A stretch of 64,000 nt of DNA from Fontibacillus puldeungensis (GCF_042678945.1 NZ_JBHTLM010000016.1:1-64000); one strand, 5' to 3'; counted from the stretch's first letter, positions 8,082 to 17,244 are shown. Made by a program: numbers and translations. The notes: generated by a model from the sequence alone, not told the origin.

Positions 8082-8131
8082 TTGTTTTCCTCCTAATAGT
8101 AGTTTACTCTAAAATGAAATATGTTCTCTTG

Positions 8132-9295
8132 CTATCCAATCCATAGCATGAGGAGAGATTGAAACAGACCAATGATCCCCCCAAGCAGCACCCCAAGCCA
8201 GGTGATCGCCCGGAACTCTTTGCCAGACACACTAAGAATCACTTCCTCCAGACGCTCGACCGGAAACTTCTGTACCTGCTCCTGCACTAGCTGCGGCAGC
8301 CTTACTGCCTGGATCACTGACGGGATCGCTTTTACGATCAGACGCACTAACCGATCCGTCACCGCGGGGATGTTTGCTTTGGCATGATGCTTCCATGAGC
8401 TCAGTAGAGAACGGATCGGCACAGCTTCCGCATGCTGGATCCACCGCTCCACCGGGAGACCCTCGAGCTTGCCGGTGATCCATCCTATCGCCTCTTCCCC
8501 GGTCAACGACGCCAGCAGCTCTGCAACCGGCTTTTCTCCATAAAGCTCAAGGCGAACTTCAATCGCCCGCGCCGTTTTGAGGATGGCTTCTTCGCCACGT
8601 AGAGCACGAACAAGCGCCGGCGTAAGCTTTTGCACCAGTTTATCCTCGTCCATGAAGATTGCCGCCATCATTCCAAGAAAGCCACCGGCTTTATCCATCA
8701 TCCCTGCCGCCATTTTCGACAGCATGCGTTGTCCCGATGCGGACAACAACTCTTCCTCGACTACGTGTAAAATCGCTTCGGCCGCAGTTCTGCTCCACTG
8801 TTTGCGATTCTCCTCAGACCAGCCTGGGATGAGCTGCTTCAGCGGCAAGCCTCCCCACTCGAAGCGCTGCCACATTTGCTCAAATCCACGAGTAGCCGCT
8901 TGTTTGGCTAAGTCCGCTAGCCTTAATCGAAGCGACTCCCATTCCTCCTCGGTCCACACCTTTAATGCAGCATCCCGAAGCGTTAAGTCGCTTTCATCCC
9001 AGCGATCAAGCCATTCATTCAGACGTTCCTCCGCTCGGCTGCGGAAGGAAGGCTTGAGCACCGATTCCTGCAATCCCTCCGGCGTGACCAGGTACTCGGC
9101 TACCACCTTGCCAAGCGACTCGGCGATATCATCCCGACGTTTAGGAATCAACCCTGGCGTAAAAGGGACATGAAACTTACCTATGTATACCGGATTTCTC
9201 GGATGAAACAGCATTTTAATCGCATAATGGTTCGTAATTCCACCTACAAAGGCAGCTACCCCCACGCTAATCAATACGTAAAGCCAATCTTCCAC
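8132..9295 (-). CDS. yheB: DUF445 membrane protein (YheB)
   Basis: A 387-residue DUF445 protein. It has an N-terminal transmembrane helix followed by the family signature GGITNHYAIKMLFHP and FTPGLIPKRRDDIAESLG, a long helical middle region (about 80-340), and a C-terminal transmembrane helix containing TWLGVLLGGIIGLFQSLL. This hairpin-like arrangement of terminal membrane segments around a cytoplasmic domain is usual for DUF445. Function is unknown; in Bacillus the gene sits with yheA, yheC and yheD as here. Confidence 0.88.
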   Translation of the reverse strand: MEDWLYVLISVGVAAFVGGITNHYAIKMLFHPRNPVYIGKFHVPFTPGLIPKRRDDIAESLGKVVAEYLVTPEGLQESVLKPSFRSRAEERLNEWLDRWDESDLTLRDAALKVWTEEEWESLRLRLADLAKQAATRGFEQMWQRFEWGGLPLKQLIPGWSEENRKQWSRTAAEAILHVVEEELLSASGQRMLSKMAAGMMDKAGGFLGMMAAIFMDEDKLVQKLTPALVRALRGEEAILKTARAIEVRLELYGEKPVAELLASLTGEEAIGWITGKLEGLPVERWIQHAEAVPIRSLLSSWKHHAKANIPAVTDRLVRLIVKAIPSVIQAVRLPQLVQEQVQKFPVERLEEVILSVSGKEFRAITWLGVLLGGIIGLFQSLLMLWIG

Positions 9296-9442
9296 TTCTT
9301 TCCTCCCTCATTCTCTTAGGCTGTTGCCCGATCTAACGCCCATTCTTTCACCAGAACAATTCGCTCTAGGTTCACGTCTCCAACGCAAAAAAGCACCATT
9401 CCCGCCCTTACGAAGCGGCATCTAAACGGGCATAGGTTAATC

Positions 9443-9470
9443 ACCAAGGATTCTATGTCCTCATATGATG
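9443..9470 (+). promoter_or_regulatory. Possible sigma-K type promoter of the YheC/YheD array
   Basis: AC at 9443-9444 is followed after 17 bp by CATATGATG (9462-9470), close to the sigma-K pattern AC-N16-17-CATANNNTA, differing in the last base. It lies 75 bp upstream of the first ATP-grasp gene start. Since YheC/YheD proteins are spore-coat associated, late mother-cell expression would make sense. Short degenerate motif, so low confidence. Confidence 0.35.
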
Positions 9471-9545
9471 CATTACATGCATTTAACACAGATGATCTTT
9501 AATTACATCCGAGACTCAAGCCAAGCTTGGAAGGAGATCCGCTAC

Positions 9546-10913
9546 ATGCCCTCCAAAAAAATAACAGTACAGATCATGAGTCCGGGCATTCTGGAAGACG
9601 ATATTCTCGTGCTCGGAGACAACTTGATCAAACAATGGAAAATACCGACGCATCTTTCACTCCTGCTCGCTTTTGGATCATTCCGGCATCGCGTCAAAGT
9701 CATCCCGTTATCCAGAACTGACGGAGTTCGAATGAGTCAGGAACTTGCCAGAAAAATGGGGATTCAGCAAAAGTCACCGCTTCGTCTCACCTACCGACCA
9801 CACTCTTCTACTATTCAATTTGGCCCTTTGCTCGGTGTGCTTCTCAGTCAGGATTATCCGGGAAATCCGGAAAAGCCCTTTGGTCAGATTACCCTGTTCT
9901 GCAAGGAACTCGTCAATGCGTGTTATCGGCAAGGGGTCTACGTCTACTTTTTTACGCCGAAGCATATCGGTACAAATTCCGGGCAGCTGTCGGGTTGGGT
10001 TTACGGAAACGGTTGGAAGCAAACCCAGGTCCCTGCCGCAGACGTATTCTACAACCGCCTTACCTCGCGAAAACTGGAGAATAAACCTAGCGTACAGCAT
10101 TTCATGAAAGAAGTAAAATCCCGATACGGAAGCCATTTTTTCAATGAAAAATATCTCGATAAGAACGAGGTATTCGAGGCGCTCTCCCACGACGCTTCGC
10201 TGCTGCGATACTTGCCAGAATCCCACCTGTTTCGAAATTTCGCGATGCTGAAAACGATGTGCAGCAAATACTCCACCGTTTTTTTGAAACCGGTCAAAGG
10301 CAGCCTAGGTAAAGGAATCATTCGGATTTCCCGGCTCGAAGGCGGCGCATATCAAACACTGACCGCTCAAGTTGGAGGAACGCGCAAGCAAATCTACCCG
10401 AGCCTTTCTAAGCTGTTCTCCTCATTGTCCGGCAAAATGAAGACGACCCGTTATCAGATCCAGCAGGGATTGCATTTGATAGAGGTGGACCATAGACCGG
10501 TCGATTTCCGGGCCCTTGTGCAGAAAAATATATCCGGCAAGTGGAACACAACCTCGATTGTCGGGCGCATTGCTGGAAGCCAGCACTTCGTATCAAATCT
10601 AGCACGAGGCGGGTCATTAAGCACGGTTAAAGATGCAATTGCGCGCAGTTCTCTGCCTGCAGGCATCAAGGGGAAAATTAGCGTCAGGTTGAAAAGGGCG
10701 GCGCTTGAAATCGCCCAAGGCGTCGATGCACAGCTGCCGGCGCATTTTGGGGAATTCGGCATAGATCTCGCCGTAGATGTGAATGGCAGAGTGTGGCTGC
10801 TCGAAGTTAACTCCAAGCCTTCAAAAAACGATAACACTCCAATGGGAGAAGGAAAGATCCGCCCTTCTGTTAAGCAAGTGATCGAATATACCCGTTTCTT
10901 GTCCGGCTTCTAA
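9546..10913 (+). CDS. yheD: YheD-type ATP-grasp spore coat protein, copy 1 (long form)
   Basis: A 455-residue ATP-grasp protein of the YheC/YheD family, spore-coat associated in Bacillus, substrate unknown. An N-terminal domain of about 90 residues typical of the long YheD form precedes the ATP-grasp part. Visible motifs are the phosphate-binding loop KPVKGSLGKGIIRIS, the central strand VDFRALVQKN, and the metal-binding end GIDLAVDVNGRVWLLEVNSKP. The start at 9546 is chosen because AAGGAGA lies just upstream; an in-frame ATG at 9465 would add 27 non-conserved residues. It is the first of five paralogues separated by short gaps or overlaps, forming one operon. The acidic metal ligands are intact, so an active ligase is plausible. 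Confidence 0.88.
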   Translation: MPSKKITVQIMSPGILEDDILVLGDNLIKQWKIPTHLSLLLAFGSFRHRVKVIPLSRTDGVRMSQELARKMGIQQKSPLRLTYRPHSSTIQFGPLLGVLLSQDYPGNPEKPFGQITLFCKELVNACYRQGVYVYFFTPKHIGTNSGQLSGWVYGNGWKQTQVPAADVFYNRLTSRKLENKPSVQHFMKEVKSRYGSHFFNEKYLDKNEVFEALSHDASLLRYLPESHLFRNFAMLKTMCSKYSTVFLKPVKGSLGKGIIRISRLEGGAYQTLTAQVGGTRKQIYPSLSKLFSSLSGKMKTTRYQIQQGLHLIEVDHRPVDFRALVQKNISGKWNTTSIVGRIAGSQHFVSNLARGGSLSTVKDAIARSSLPAGIKGKISVRLKRAALEIAQGVDAQLPAHFGEFGIDLAVDVNGRVWLLEVNSKPSKNDNTPMGEGKIRPSVKQVIEYTRFLSGF

Positions 10914-10927
10914 GGAGGAATCATCCT

Positions 10928-12040
10928 ATGAACAAACATCATAAAGGCACCATGGGTATCCTGGTTGGAGAAAGTCAAGGCCCTCTTCCCTTTTCCGAAG
11001 CCTCCTTTTGCCGAAAGCTATGCATCATGGGCGGAAGGCAAGGGATGAACGTTTTCGTCTTTTGCCCCGAGTGGATTTCCGCGGGAGATATCAGCGGTAT
11101 TCCCGGATATATTTTTGAGCATGGAGCCTGGGCTCGCAAATGGATGCCCCGCCCGGACATCATATATGACCGCACCTTTACCTACGACCGTAAACAGATG
11201 CTGCGCAAGCAAGATCTTTTGTCCGAACTGGCCACACAGCATCCCTTTATGTATCTAACTCGTGGCCTGGCAGGAAAGTGGTCAGTCTATCAGGCACTCC
11301 GTAAATGTCCGGATTTCGTACCTTATTTGCCGAACACGGTGCAGTATGAAGGACCGCCTCAACTTGCGAAATGGCTGCAAACTCATGGAGGGGAAGCTTT
11401 CCTGAAGCCTCGGAACGGAACGCACGGAAAAAGAACGCTGCATATCCAGCTACAGCCTTACAGCGGCGAGATGCGGGTCAGGGGAAGAAGCAGCAGAAAT
11501 ACGGTATTCAGAAGGCGGTTTCCTTCGGCCGAGTCAGGTCTCGCATGGGTGGATAAATTTACTGGCACACGCCCTTTTCTCGTTCAACCCTATTTGCATT
11601 TAAGCAGTGAAACGGGCGAACCGTTTGACGTCAGAGTCCTCATGCAGAAAAACGAACGGGGGGAATGGAGCTTAACGGGAATGGTGGTCCGGGTCGGCCA
11701 AAAACACTCGCTTACCTCTAACCTTCACGGAGGCGGAACCGCTTATAAAGCCCTGCCTTTTCTGATACGGGAGCTAGGGGTACATGACGGCAAAGAGGCC
11801 GCCAACGAAATTCGTACACTCTCCCAAAGGATTCCGGAGTATTTGGAGACCCATTTCGGTCGTCTGGCGGAGCTCGGCCTCGATTTCGGCGTCGATCGTC
11901 AGGGCAGCGTATGGATTATAGAGGTGAATTCTAAACCAGGTCGTTCCTCATTTTTTCGTATTGGAGATCCTATCAGTGCCAAAAAATCGATTGAAAATCC
12001 GATATCCTACGCCCGCTATTTGCTGCTAAGCAAACCCTGA
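10928..12040 (+). CDS. yheC: YheC-type ATP-grasp spore coat protein, copy 2 (short form)
   Basis: A 370-residue paralogue of the YheC (short) form, lacking the extra N-terminal domain of copy 1 and beginning directly with MGILVGESQG. ATP-grasp motifs are FLKPRNGTHGKRTLHIQ, DVRVLMQKN and GLDFGVDRQGSVWIIEVNSKPGR. The glycine-rich loop contains HGKRT instead of the GKGI seen in the other copies, so nucleotide binding may differ. AAGGAGG lies upstream of the ATG, and the gap to copy 1 is 14 bp. Together with copy 1 it forms a long-short pair repeated by copies 3 and 4. Confidence 0.87.
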   Translation: MNKHHKGTMGILVGESQGPLPFSEASFCRKLCIMGGRQGMNVFVFCPEWISAGDISGIPGYIFEHGAWARKWMPRPDIIYDRTFTYDRKQMLRKQDLLSELATQHPFMYLTRGLAGKWSVYQALRKCPDFVPYLPNTVQYEGPPQLAKWLQTHGGEAFLKPRNGTHGKRTLHIQLQPYSGEMRVRGRSSRNTVFRRRFPSAESGLAWVDKFTGTRPFLVQPYLHLSSETGEPFDVRVLMQKNERGEWSLTGMVVRVGQKHSLTSNLHGGGTAYKALPFLIRELGVHDGKEAANEIRTLSQRIPEYLETHFGRLAELGLDFGVDRQGSVWIIEVNSKPGRSSFFRIGDPISAKKSIENPISYARYLLLSKP

Positions 12041-12062
12041 AAACGTTTAGGAGGAAAAATTC

Positions 12063-13436
12063 ATGAGTTTGACTTATTGCAACGTCCATTTCACGCAGGA
12101 ACCCGAGCGGGTCGTCTACGTGTCCAGGGCATTAATGAAAAATCTGAAGCTGTCGGGGAAAAAATCACTACATCTCAGACTGGGCGGAGAACGGATACCC
12201 GCTACAGTAAAGAGTATTAATAAGGCGGGAAAGCATTTGTACCTCGCTTCCGGCGTTCGGAGAGGGATAAAAATTCCGAAGGCTGGCGGCGTATACCTGC
12301 GCAGCCTCCAAGAAGGAGAGGTCCAGATCGGGCCGCTGATCGGCGTGCTGTCGGACGGACCAATGACTTCGATGGGGAATCCGTTTGGCTCCAGAACCGG
12401 GTTCATAAAGCAGCTGCTGCGCCAAGGGAGCCGAATCTCATATATTTTCGCCTTCACCCCGCGAGATATTAATTGGGAAGACGAAAGCGTGAATGGCTAC
12501 TTTCTTAATGAAGCAGGACGATTCGTAAGAAAACGAGTGCCACTTCCCGATGTTGTCTATAATCGGCTGCCCAGCCGCCGGGCGGAAACAAGCACCTCAA
12601 TCAACCAACTTCGTGAGAGATTCGTCCGCCGGAAAATCCCATTTTTCAACTGGAGTTTTTTTAACAAATCCGATATTTACCGGCTTCTGGAGAATGACAA
12701 TGTCGTCAACCGTTACGTCCCTGAATCGATCATGGGGCCAACTACGGAACAAATCAAAGAGATGCTCGAGCGGCATTCGCTTATTTATTACAAGCCGAAT
12801 GGGGGGAGCCTTGGTAACGGCATATACCGACTTTCTTACATTCCCAAGAGCGGATATTACGCCCGCTACCGCAACAACGGCCGAAACGCCCTGCTGCGGT
12901 TTGGTACTTTTAATAGCCTGATGCGTACGCTGCAAGCGAGACATGGGCGCTCTTTAAGAGGTTATGTCGCCCAGCAAGGTATTCGTCTCATCGAAATTGA
13001 AGGGTGCCCGATCGACTTCCGGTTTCATATGCACAAGAACGGAAAAAATCAATGGGTTGTTGTCGGCATCGGAGCTAAGAAGGCAGGAAAAGGCAGCGTA
13101 ACTACCCATATAAAAAACGGTGGCTCCTTACTCACACCAGAGCAGGCGTTAAGCCGAGCTTTCGGAGCCCGGGCCGATGAAGTGCTGCGGCACGCCAAGG
13201 GGGTCGCTGTCACTTTGGCGGAAGCGATCGAAACTCATCACCAGCATTTGATCGGGGAACTTGGCTTCGATATCGGCATCGATCGGGATGAGCAAATCTG
13301 GATGTTCGAGGCAAACGCCAAACCGGGTCGTTCCATCTTCAAGCATCCGTCATTGCGTGCCGAAGGCAAAGCCTCCGTAGACCACATTCTTGAACATTGC
13401 CTCTACTTAAGCAAATTCCGCCGGAGGGATGCTTGA
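12063..13436 (+). CDS. yheD: YheD-type ATP-grasp spore coat protein, copy 3 (long form)
   Basis: A 457-residue long-form paralogue. The N-terminal domain (about 1-90) includes LKLSGKKSLHLRLGGERIPATV and GPLIGVLSDG; the ATP-grasp part has IYYKPNGGSLGNGIYRLS, PIDFRFHMHKNG and GFDIGIDRDEQIWMFEANAKPGRS. AGGAGG stands before the ATG. Its stop TGA shares its final A with the ATG of copy 4, so the two are translationally coupled. Length and order match copy 1, consistent with duplication of a yheD-yheC pair followed by divergence. Substrate unknown. Confidence 0.87.
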   Translation: MSLTYCNVHFTQEPERVVYVSRALMKNLKLSGKKSLHLRLGGERIPATVKSINKAGKHLYLASGVRRGIKIPKAGGVYLRSLQEGEVQIGPLIGVLSDGPMTSMGNPFGSRTGFIKQLLRQGSRISYIFAFTPRDINWEDESVNGYFLNEAGRFVRKRVPLPDVVYNRLPSRRAETSTSINQLRERFVRRKIPFFNWSFFNKSDIYRLLENDNVVNRYVPESIMGPTTEQIKEMLERHSLIYYKPNGGSLGNGIYRLSYIPKSGYYARYRNNGRNALLRFGTFNSLMRTLQARHGRSLRGYVAQQGIRLIEIEGCPIDFRFHMHKNGKNQWVVVGIGAKKAGKGSVTTHIKNGGSLLTPEQALSRAFGARADEVLRHAKGVAVTLAEAIETHHQHLIGELGFDIGIDRDEQIWMFEANAKPGRSIFKHPSLRAEGKASVDHILEHCLYLSKFRRRDA

Positions 13437-14557
13437 TGAGTACTCCATTTGCTGGAGAGAAAAAAACGGTAGTTGCGGTATTGACGGTCGACGACGATTT
13501 CAAGCAATTTCGGGGAAACCGTGCCAACTTTAGAGATATTGTCAAAAGCGGGCTGGAGCAGGATTGCGACGTCTATGTTGTCACCGCCAAGGACTTAAAG
13601 CTGGGCGCCAAGAAAGTGCAGGGCTATTTGTTCCATAGTGAGGATAGAACCTGGAAGAAGCAATGGTTCCCGCTTCCCGATGTCATTTACAACCGCATCC
13701 CGCTGCGCGAGGACGAAAAGAGACCGGAGGTGCGCAGGAAAATAGACGAATGCATCCAGCATGAGACGATCCATTTTTTCAATCCATTTTTCTTTAATAA
13801 GTGGCGTCTGTTCGATTGGCTTAAGAAGAACCGGACGACGAAGGCACTCGTGCCGGATACGAAGAAAATGGTTGGGCCTAAAACGCTCTTCACAATGCTG
13901 AAAAAATACGGAAGCCTATATTTAAAGCCGGAGAGCGGCAAGGCAGGAAAGGGCATCATGCTGCTACAATTTGAGGAAACCGCGATCAAGCCGTTCCGGC
14001 TCATCATTCAGGGACAAAGAATGAGGAATATTGTGTACAGAACCGCCAGCCTCCCCACCCTTTGGAGACGAATTAAAGCGGAATCGGGCCGTGCGCCTTA
14101 CATTATGCAGGAAAGCATCAGCCTCACATCTTACCGGGACCGGCATTTTGATTTGAGAGTTCTCGTGCAAAAAACGGGTAAAGGCGTCTGGATGATCTCC
14201 GGCGTCGGAGCCCGACTTGCCGGACGGAAGCGAATTACCACTCACGTACCTCAAGGGGGCAGCATCGAAGATCCGGAGAAGCTGCTGACCCCGACCTTCG
14301 GGGCCGATGTGGCATCATTTCTGCTGAGCCGCCTTAAATCGAATGCACTGCTGATCGCCAAGCAGATCGAGAAGGAATCCGGCTTTATGCTTGGGGAAAT
14401 GTCCATGGATCTTGGGATCGATACGGAAGGGCAAATCTGGTTCTTTGAGGCCAACGCCAAGCCGATGAAGTTTGATGAGCCTCATATCCGCAAAAAATCG
14501 CTGGAACGGATATTTCAGTATAGTCAATATTTGTCCCGACACCCGAAAGTCAAGTAA
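13436..14557 (+). CDS. yheC: YheC-type ATP-grasp spore coat protein, copy 4 (short form)
   Basis: A 373-residue short-form paralogue. The start is the ATG at 13436, overlapping the stop of copy 3 (TGATG), with GGAGGG 7 nt upstream; an in-frame ATG at 13397 lies inside copy 3 and is rejected. Motifs: YLKPESGKAGKGIMLLQ, HFDLRVLVQKTG and SMDLGIDTEGQIWFFEANAKPMK. The last differs from the other copies in having NAKPMKFDEP after the metal ligands. It is part of the same operon; the acetyltransferase gene follows after 13 bp. Confidence 0.87.
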   Translation: MSTPFAGEKKTVVAVLTVDDDFKQFRGNRANFRDIVKSGLEQDCDVYVVTAKDLKLGAKKVQGYLFHSEDRTWKKQWFPLPDVIYNRIPLREDEKRPEVRRKIDECIQHETIHFFNPFFFNKWRLFDWLKKNRTTKALVPDTKKMVGPKTLFTMLKKYGSLYLKPESGKAGKGIMLLQFEETAIKPFRLIIQGQRMRNIVYRTASLPTLWRRIKAESGRAPYIMQESISLTSYRDRHFDLRVLVQKTGKGVWMISGVGARLAGRKRITTHVPQGGSIEDPEKLLTPTFGADVASFLLSRLKSNALLIAKQIEKESGFMLGEMSMDLGIDTEGQIWFFEANAKPMKFDEPHIRKKSLERIFQYSQYLSRHPKVK

Positions 14558-14570
14558 CGAAGGGACGATC

Positions 14571-15107
14571 ATGATGGAAATTAGAGCCATAAATGTCTCT
14601 AGCCGAACCGACTGGGAAACGCAGCATGGGGATATTCTTTCCTTTATACAACAATATGGTGTAGGACGAATTCCCTCCGATATCTTTCGGGCCCTTCTCA
14701 AGCTATCCCCGCGGGACCTCAGCCTTCCGGGCAGTTCCCTCTTGACGGCCCATATTCAGACAGAGGACGGTCCCAGAATAGCCGGGGTTTGCTGCGTAAA
14801 AGGCTATGGCAGCGAGCTCTGTCTAGTGGTTGTTCATCCGCTATATCGCAAGCTTGGCCTCGGCACCCGGCTGCTTTCAGAGCAAATCGCTGCCCTTGGC
14901 CACTTGTCTCTCCGGGTAGCACTGGGTCATGCTTCCAGCCTGAACATGTGTTTTCGTGCGGGACTTACGGCGAATCGCATGGTCAAGGATGCGCGCGGAA
15001 GATCATGGCTAGTGCTGGAGAAGGGTACCGTTTCCCCAAACGATTCCGAGGCTTCGGAGGCGAAATTCTGCAAGGAAGGTGATTTTAGTTGTCTCAGCCC
15101 GTCCTAG
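14571..15107 (+). CDS. GNAT-family N-acetyltransferase inside the YheC/YheD array
   Basis: A 178-residue protein of the GNAT fold. The acetyl-CoA binding region is visible as LCLVVVHPLYRKLGLGTRLLSEQIAAL, which contains the motif-A pattern R/Q-x-x-G-x-G/A in the form RKLGLG, followed by a strand and an ASSLNMCFRAGL segment typical of motif B. The start at 14571 (ATGATG) has AAGGGA upstream; the longer frame from 14472 runs inside copy 4 and is rejected. It overlaps copy 5 by 19 bp. Encoded in the middle of spore-coat ATP-grasp genes, it likely acetylates an amine or peptide handled by them; the substrate cannot be read from sequence. Confidence 0.78.
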   Translation: MMEIRAINVSSRTDWETQHGDILSFIQQYGVGRIPSDIFRALLKLSPRDLSLPGSSLLTAHIQTEDGPRIAGVCCVKGYGSELCLVVVHPLYRKLGLGTRLLSEQIAALGHLSLRVALGHASSLNMCFRAGLTANRMVKDARGRSWLVLEKGTVSPNDSEASEAKFCKEGDFSCLSPS

Positions 15108-16186
15108 GCATCTTAACCTTATACCTGAATGATAAGAAGCATCTTGAAGAGCGGCATATTTATCAGCGTATGATCACAGAAGGACAGCAGATGGGATTGG
15201 ATATTTTTGTGTTTACCCCAATGGATGTGGACGACAAGAAAAAAATGATTAACGCACTCGTCTACGATCCCAAACTGAAGAAATGGTCTCACAAGTGGCG
15301 CAGCTTTCCAACCCTGATCTTTGATCGCTGCCGCATTCAGCGCAGCAAACGCTTTGAGCAGCTTAAGCAATTTCGTGCCCGCTACGGTGGGCTGACCTTT
15401 CTTAACAGACCGCTTCGAAATAAATGGACGATTCACCAAACGCTGTCCCGTAAGGCCCGTTTCCGTCCCCATCTCCCCGAAACCGTACTGTTCCAAAATA
15501 CCGGCGATGTTTTTGGGCTGCTTAAAAATCACTCTGCCGTTTATGTTAAGCCGATTAATGGTACCGGGGGCAGGGGCATTCTCCGGATCGAACGACTGGA
15601 AAAGGATATGTATTTGGTCCAGGGCAGACGTCAAAACCGCAGCATCGTCCCCGCTCAAAAAATGCATAAATCCCGGCTTAGCGCTTATCTGCTCGGCTGG
15701 AAAGGCAGCGGACGGTTTCTCGCCCAGCAAGGAATACAGATTAAGCTGCCGAGCGGGCGGGTCCATGACTACCGGATGCTTGTGCAGAAAAACGGTCAGG
15801 GCCGATGGGAGGTGACCGGGGGTGCCGGCCGTGTCGGCCCTCCGCGCAGCGTCACCTCCAACCTGCATGGTGGCGGTCATGCCGTTTCGATGAATACTTT
15901 GCTCAAGCAATGGATTACCGGCGAGGAGCGACGCTCCGAGGTTCGTAAAGACGCCGAGAAGTTAAGCCTCGATGTTGCCGAGTATCTGGAAAACACCATA
16001 GGGGCGCTTTGCGAGCTCGCACTTGATCTGGCGATTAATCGGCACGGTCAGATTTACTTGCTCGAAGTTAATCCCAAACCTGCCCGCGAAGTTTTCGCTC
16101 AATCCGGAAACGCTGACTTGTACCGCAGAGCTATCGTAAGGCCACTTGAATATGCCATGTGGATGCACAAGCAAAAAAATTCCTAA
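15089..16186 (+). CDS. yheC: YheC-type ATP-grasp spore coat protein, copy 5 (short form)
   Basis: A 365-residue short-form paralogue, last of the array. It starts with TTG at 15089 (MSQPVLGILTLYLND) preceded by AAGGAAGGTGA, overlapping the acetyltransferase by 19 bp. ATP-grasp motifs are VYVKPINGTGGRGILRIE, VHDYRMLVQKNG and ALDLAINRHGQIYLLEVNPKPAR. In this copy the second acidic position (AIN instead of GVD or GID) is asparagine, which could alter metal binding. A terminator hairpin follows at 16353. Confidence 0.87.
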   Translation: MSQPVLGILTLYLNDKKHLEERHIYQRMITEGQQMGLDIFVFTPMDVDDKKKMINALVYDPKLKKWSHKWRSFPTLIFDRCRIQRSKRFEQLKQFRARYGGLTFLNRPLRNKWTIHQTLSRKARFRPHLPETVLFQNTGDVFGLLKNHSAVYVKPINGTGGRGILRIERLEKDMYLVQGRRQNRSIVPAQKMHKSRLSAYLLGWKGSGRFLAQQGIQIKLPSGRVHDYRMLVQKNGQGRWEVTGGAGRVGPPRSVTSNLHGGGHAVSMNTLLKQWITGEERRSEVRKDAEKLSLDVAEYLENTIGALCELALDLAINRHGQIYLLEVNPKPAREVFAQSGNADLYRRAIVRPLEYAMWMHKQKNS

Positions 16187-16352
16187 GTTACTTATACAAA
16201 CGTCTACGTACGTGCGCGTACTTGACCAGTCAAAATATGTTTTTCTCGGTTGTCTCTAGTCTTGCTAAGCATCTAAATGTAAAAAGTGCATCTATTTCTC
16301 TTGATATTAGATGCCCATCGGCCACTCCAAAACAGCCCCATATCAGTTAAAA

Positions 16353-16400
16353 AGCGCGAATTGCGGAACAACTTTAGCTCCCGCATTCGCGCTATATTTT
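16353..16400. terminator. Terminator between the YheC/YheD array and the HAD gene
   Basis: A long stem with one bulge pairs AGCGCGAATTGCGG (16353-16366) with CCCGCATTCGCGCT (16380-16393). A weak T-rich tail follows on the plus strand and a T5 run on the minus strand, so it probably serves both converging units. The 170 bp before it hold no gene. Confidence 0.75.
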
Positions 16401-16471
16401 ATGATTCCTTACTATAACCCTCATCCGATACCGCGACCGGAGCCGCAGCACCGTTTCCATAGCCAATACCG

Positions 16472-17167
16472 TCAAGCTTCCTCGGCTTCTTCATATAGAG
16501 CAATAAGCTCTTCAAAGGAACGGATCAACACATCGGCCCCGGCGAGCTCCTGCCCTTGTCCAAACCCAGCGTATGCACAGCCGATAACTGTCTGTCCATT
16601 CTTCTTGCCGGCCTCCACGTCAGAGGATCGGTCACCGACCATCCAAGCACTGCCTATCTGGTGATTGTCCATCAGCAGCTTCACTAAATCCACCTTTGTT
16701 GCCGTTTTATATTCACCAGCACTGTATAGACCTTCAAAGAACGGCAGAACGCCATGCGCATCGGCAACTCCTTTTACATAATGCTCCAGACCGTTACTGG
16801 CCACGAACAACCTAACCCCCCTACGATTAAGCTGCTCCAGCGTTTCCGCCACGCGAGGATACAACTCAGTATCAAGTCGCTTCAATCCGTCCAGCTCCAG
16901 TTCCAAGAGCAGTTCATCGGCCCGGCGATGTACGGCTTCGCCATGGTTTGGGATCACCTTTCTCCAAATATCCTCCAGCAGCATACCTAGGCAGCTCAGC
17001 ATCAATTCCTCGGAAGGCGTTTCTCCCTCATAAAGCTTTTCTTCCCTAAGCCGATCAAACAGCTGATGAAACACCGGAAGCAGCAGCGTCTCCGTCTTAA
17101 ACAAGGTGCCATCCATATCAAAAATCATCGCTTCCGGTTTGTTCAGGCGTACTTTCAATCTCTCCAT
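16472..17167 (-). CDS. HAD-superfamily phosphatase
   Basis: A 231-residue HAD hydrolase with all four motifs: DMDGT (nucleophile Asp, about residues 16-20), SNG (motif II), a Lys in KTATKVDLVKLL (motif III) and GDRSSDVEAGKKNG (motif IV), plus a helical cap between motifs I and II. It most resembles phosphoglycolate-phosphatase or pyrophosphatase-like members; the exact substrate is not deducible. I prefer ATG at 17167 with GGAAGG 9 nt upstream, although GTG at 17173 is possible. It lies downstream of the germinant receptor operon in the same direction. Confidence 0.82.
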   Translation of the reverse strand: MERLKVRLNKPEAMIFDMDGTLFKTETLLLPVFHQLFDRLREEKLYEGETPSEELMLSCLGMLLEDIWRKVIPNHGEAVHRRADELLLELELDGLKRLDTELYPRVAETLEQLNRRGVRLFVASNGLEHYVKGVADAHGVLPFFEGLYSAGEYKTATKVDLVKLLMDNHQIGSAWMVGDRSSDVEAGKKNGQTVIGCAYAGFGQGQELAGADVLIRSFEELIALYEEAEEA

Positions 17168-17244
17168 CCCCACATTCCTTCCTTGTCTGTATTGATAGCC
17201 CCATGATATGTCAAAACGATATCCCTTGTAAACCAGACGGCCGG

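Noticed and set aside
9465..9545. N-terminal extension of the first YheD-type protein
   Set aside because: No ribosome binding site before the ATG at 9465, sequence not conserved in paralogues; the ATG at 9546 has AAGGAGA.
16187..16352. Short palindromes such as TTGACCAGTCAA and repeated GCATCTA pieces after the YheC array
   Set aside because: Too short and irregular to call an operator or attachment site; no adjacent gene needs them.
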